A stretch of 64,000 nt of DNA from Alteribacter keqinensis (GTDB lineage: Bacteria > Bacillota > Bacilli > Bacillales > Salisediminibacteriaceae): assembly GCF_003710255.1 (NCBI RefSeq), contig NZ_RHIB01000001.1:124001-188000 (forward strand). Direction: 5' to 3'. The notes beneath the pieces are model-generated. The model worked only from the letters and a program-made list of their open reading frames with translations, had not been told where the DNA came from and searched no databases. Both the position numbers and the translations under genes were made by a program. This document shows, in pieces, positions 62,619 to 64,000 of this stretch (the stretch's first letter is position 1; each line of letters begins with the position of its first letter).

Positions 62619-64000
62619 ATGTTAATTAATGACCGTGATAAAGAGCTTGTCAGAGCGATTGATGAAATAACAGAAATTGCAGATGGTTTCGGACTTGATT
62701 ACTACCCTATGCGGTATGAAATTTGTCCCGCTGACATCATTTACACGTTCGGTGCTTACGGAATGCCGACTCGTTTTTCACACTGGAGTTTTGGAAAACA
62801 ATTCCATAAAATGAAGCTACAGTATGATTTGGGTTTAAGTAAGATTTACGAGCTTGTAATTAACTCCGATCCTTGCTATGCTTTTTTGCTCGATACAAAT
62901 ACATTAATTCAAAACAAGCTGATTGTCGCCCACGTATTGGCACACTGCGATTTCTTTAAAAACAACGTACGTTTCTCCAACACGAGAAGAGATATGGTCG
63001 AAAGCATGACGTCTACGGCAGAACGAGTGTCCCACTATGAAATGGTTCATGGTCGAGAGGAAGTTGAAAAGTTCCTCGACGCGGTTCTGGCTATTCAGGA
63101 ACACATCGATCCGAGTCTGGTTCGACCGAAGCTATCATGGACAAAAGAAGACATTTGGCTCGATGAAGAAGATGATGATCCAAAAGCAAGCCCTTATGAT
63201 GATTTGTGGATTCTTGAAAACGCAGATAAGGTGAAGCCCAATCGACGTGACTTAATGAAAAAGAAAAAGAAACTTCCGCCCCAACCTGAAAAGGACATTC
63301 TCTTGTTTATTGAAGAATACAGCCGTGAGCTTGAAGAATGGCAGCGAGATATTCTAACAATGATGCGTGAGGAAATGCTTTATTTCTGGCCACAGCTGGA
63401 GACAAAAATAATGAATGAGGGCTGGGCCAGTTTTTGGCACCAAAGGATTATTCGTGAAATGGACCTCACCGAAGACGAAGCGATCGAATACGCCAAACTG
63501 AACGCAGGCGTTGTTCAGCCGTCCAAAACGCAAATCAACCCTTACTATTTAGGAATAAAAATCTTTGAAGACATCGAAGAGCGGTATGATAATCCGACTG
63601 AGGACATGATCAAGCGCCAGGGTGTGAAACCAGGCAGCGGCCGTGAGAAGATGTTCGAGGTTCGGGAAATTGAATCGGATATTTCGTTTATCCGAAACTA
63701 TTTAACAAAAGAACTGGCCTCGCGTGAGGATATGTATCTGTTTCAGAAGAAAGGCCGTGACTATAAGATCGTAGATAAACAGTGGGAAGCTGTGAGGGAT
63801 CAGCTTATCTCAAGCCGTGTGAATGGCGGGTTTCCTTATCTTCAGGTTACGGATGGGGATTATCTGAAGAACGGTGAGCTTTACATTTCTCATGCGTATG
63901 AAGACATTGAGCTTGATACGAAGTACCTTGAAAAGACACTGCCATACCTCCATCAGCTTTGGGGGCGACCTGTTCATATGGAGACTGTGCTGAGTGACCG
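62619..64000 (+). CDS. spoVR: Reconstituted spoVR: element-borne 5' part joined to resident 3' part (runs off window)
   Basis: About 460 residues are visible and the frame runs off the window; SpoVR proteins have about 470, so it is nearly complete. Residues 1-270 come from the element and differ from the resident stump by only eight amino acids (for example [11 protein letters not shown] against [11 protein letters not shown]), although many third codon positions differ. From 63,428 the resident gene continues ([40 protein letters not shown]). The ATG follows ATATGGGAGGTCATCGA, a site resembling the resident one. The 76 bp before it hold no certain promoter; CATATGAATT (62582-62591) resembles a sigma-E -10 box, weakly. 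The protein takes part in spore cortex formation in B. subtilis. Confidence 0.9.
   Translation, partial: MLINDRDKELVRAIDEITEIADGFGLDYYPMRYEICPADIIYTFGAYGMPTRFSHWSFGKQFHKMKLQYDLGLSKIYELVINSDPCYAFLLDTNTLIQNKLIVAHVLAHCDFFKNNVRFSNTRRDMVESMTSTAERVSHYEMVHGREEVEKFLDAVLAIQEHIDPSLVRPKLSWTKEDIWLDEEDDDPKASPYDDLWILENADKVKPNRRDLMKKKKKLPPQPEKDILLFIEEYSRELEEWQRDILTMMREEMLYFWPQLETKIMNEGWASFWHQRIIREMDLTEDEAIEYAKLNAGVVQPSKTQINPYYLGIKIFEDIEERYDNPTEDMIKRQGVKPGSGREKMFEVREIESDISFIRNYLTKELASREDMYLFQKKGRDYKIVDKQWEAVRDQLISSRVNGGFPYLQVTDGDYLKNGELYISHAYEDIELDTKYLEKTLPYLHQLWGRPVHMETVLSD
63420..63427 (+). other. Right attachment core (attR)
   Basis: GGCTGGGC in codons 268-270 of the reconstituted spoVR. Left of it lies the element's copy, right of it the resident 3' part. 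Because the flanking copy is itself homologous, the true crossover could lie a few bases to the left. Confidence 0.6.

Larger units (their letters stand above)
48990..63427. mobile_element. 14.43-kb serine-recombinase integrative element in spoVR
   Basis: Bounded by GGCTGGGC at 48990-48997 and 63420-63427, the points where the resident spoVR sequence stops and resumes. The inside is clearly richer in A and T than the flanks. It holds three large serine recombinase genes, an XRE repressor with a divergent small gene, an excisionase-like gene, cargo genes and, at its right end, a diverged copy of the spoVR 5' part (62619-63427). No phage structural, conjugation or plasmid replication genes are seen, so it is an integrative but not self-evidently transmissible element. 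Confidence 0.85.

Noticed and set aside
48990-63427. Prophage
   Set aside because: No terminase, portal, capsid, tail or lysis genes; only recombinases, a repressor and cargo.
48189-64000. Simple tandem duplication of spoVR instead of an element
   Set aside because: The left copy stops exactly at the sequence where the right copy changes from diverged to resident sequence; a duplication would not give a truncated copy matched to a three-recombinase insert.

Overview
The window looks like the chromosome of a spore-forming, probably halo- or alkaliphilic member of the Bacillaceae. The evidence is strong AGGAGG-type ribosome binding sites, CcpA cre boxes, a Spo0E-like protein and spoVR, Firmicutes-type GalT and GlpP, a Na+-coupled sugar symporter and a very acidic solute-binding lipoprotein. 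No rRNA, tRNA or CRISPR array was seen.

Positions 1-29,400 form a carbohydrate island. After a gene tail, a GNAT-nitrilase fusion and a FixH-like protein comes a galactoside system: an AraC regulator divergent from a sodium:solute symporter, alpha-galactosidase (GH36), beta-galactosidase (GH42), galK-galE-galT, a ROK repressor, an ABC importer (binding protein plus two permeases, no ATPase) with an M24 peptidase gene inside it, and a second GH42 beta-galactosidase. Galactosides would be imported, cut to galactose and passed through the Leloir pathway to glucose-1-phosphate, which the phosphoglucomutase PgcA joins to glycolysis. glpP-glpK-glpD, with a GlpP-type leader terminator before glpD, handles glycerol.

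Positions 29,500-48,000 are ordinary housekeeping and membrane genes: Spo0E-like and pentapeptide proteins, two DUF1538 membrane proteins with a double PII-like protein, prfC, amt, pfkA, an M42 aminopeptidase, mgtE behind an M-box magnesium riboswitch with a clear terminator, a penicillin-acylase family enzyme, a crcB/fluC pair and a polytopic protein I do not recognise. Many intergenic gaps hold arrays of degenerate motifs repeated every 21 bp, or GC-rich hairpin repeats.

The most striking part is 48,990-63,427. A 14.43-kb AT-rich mobile element sits inside spoVR, flanked by an 8-bp identity (GGCTGGGC). The resident gene stops one codon after the left junction, but the element carries its own synonymously diverged copy of the first 809 nt of spoVR, with a ribosome binding site, fused in frame to the resident 3' part at the right junction. 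The element thus appears to break and at once repair its target gene. It encodes three large serine recombinases, an XRE repressor with a divergent small gene, an excisionase-like protein beside a perfect 52-bp palindrome, and cargo that resembles defence genes: a PHP-AAA ATPase (TrlF-like), a relic Mrr endonuclease, a ~1000-residue helical-repeat protein and a small partner.
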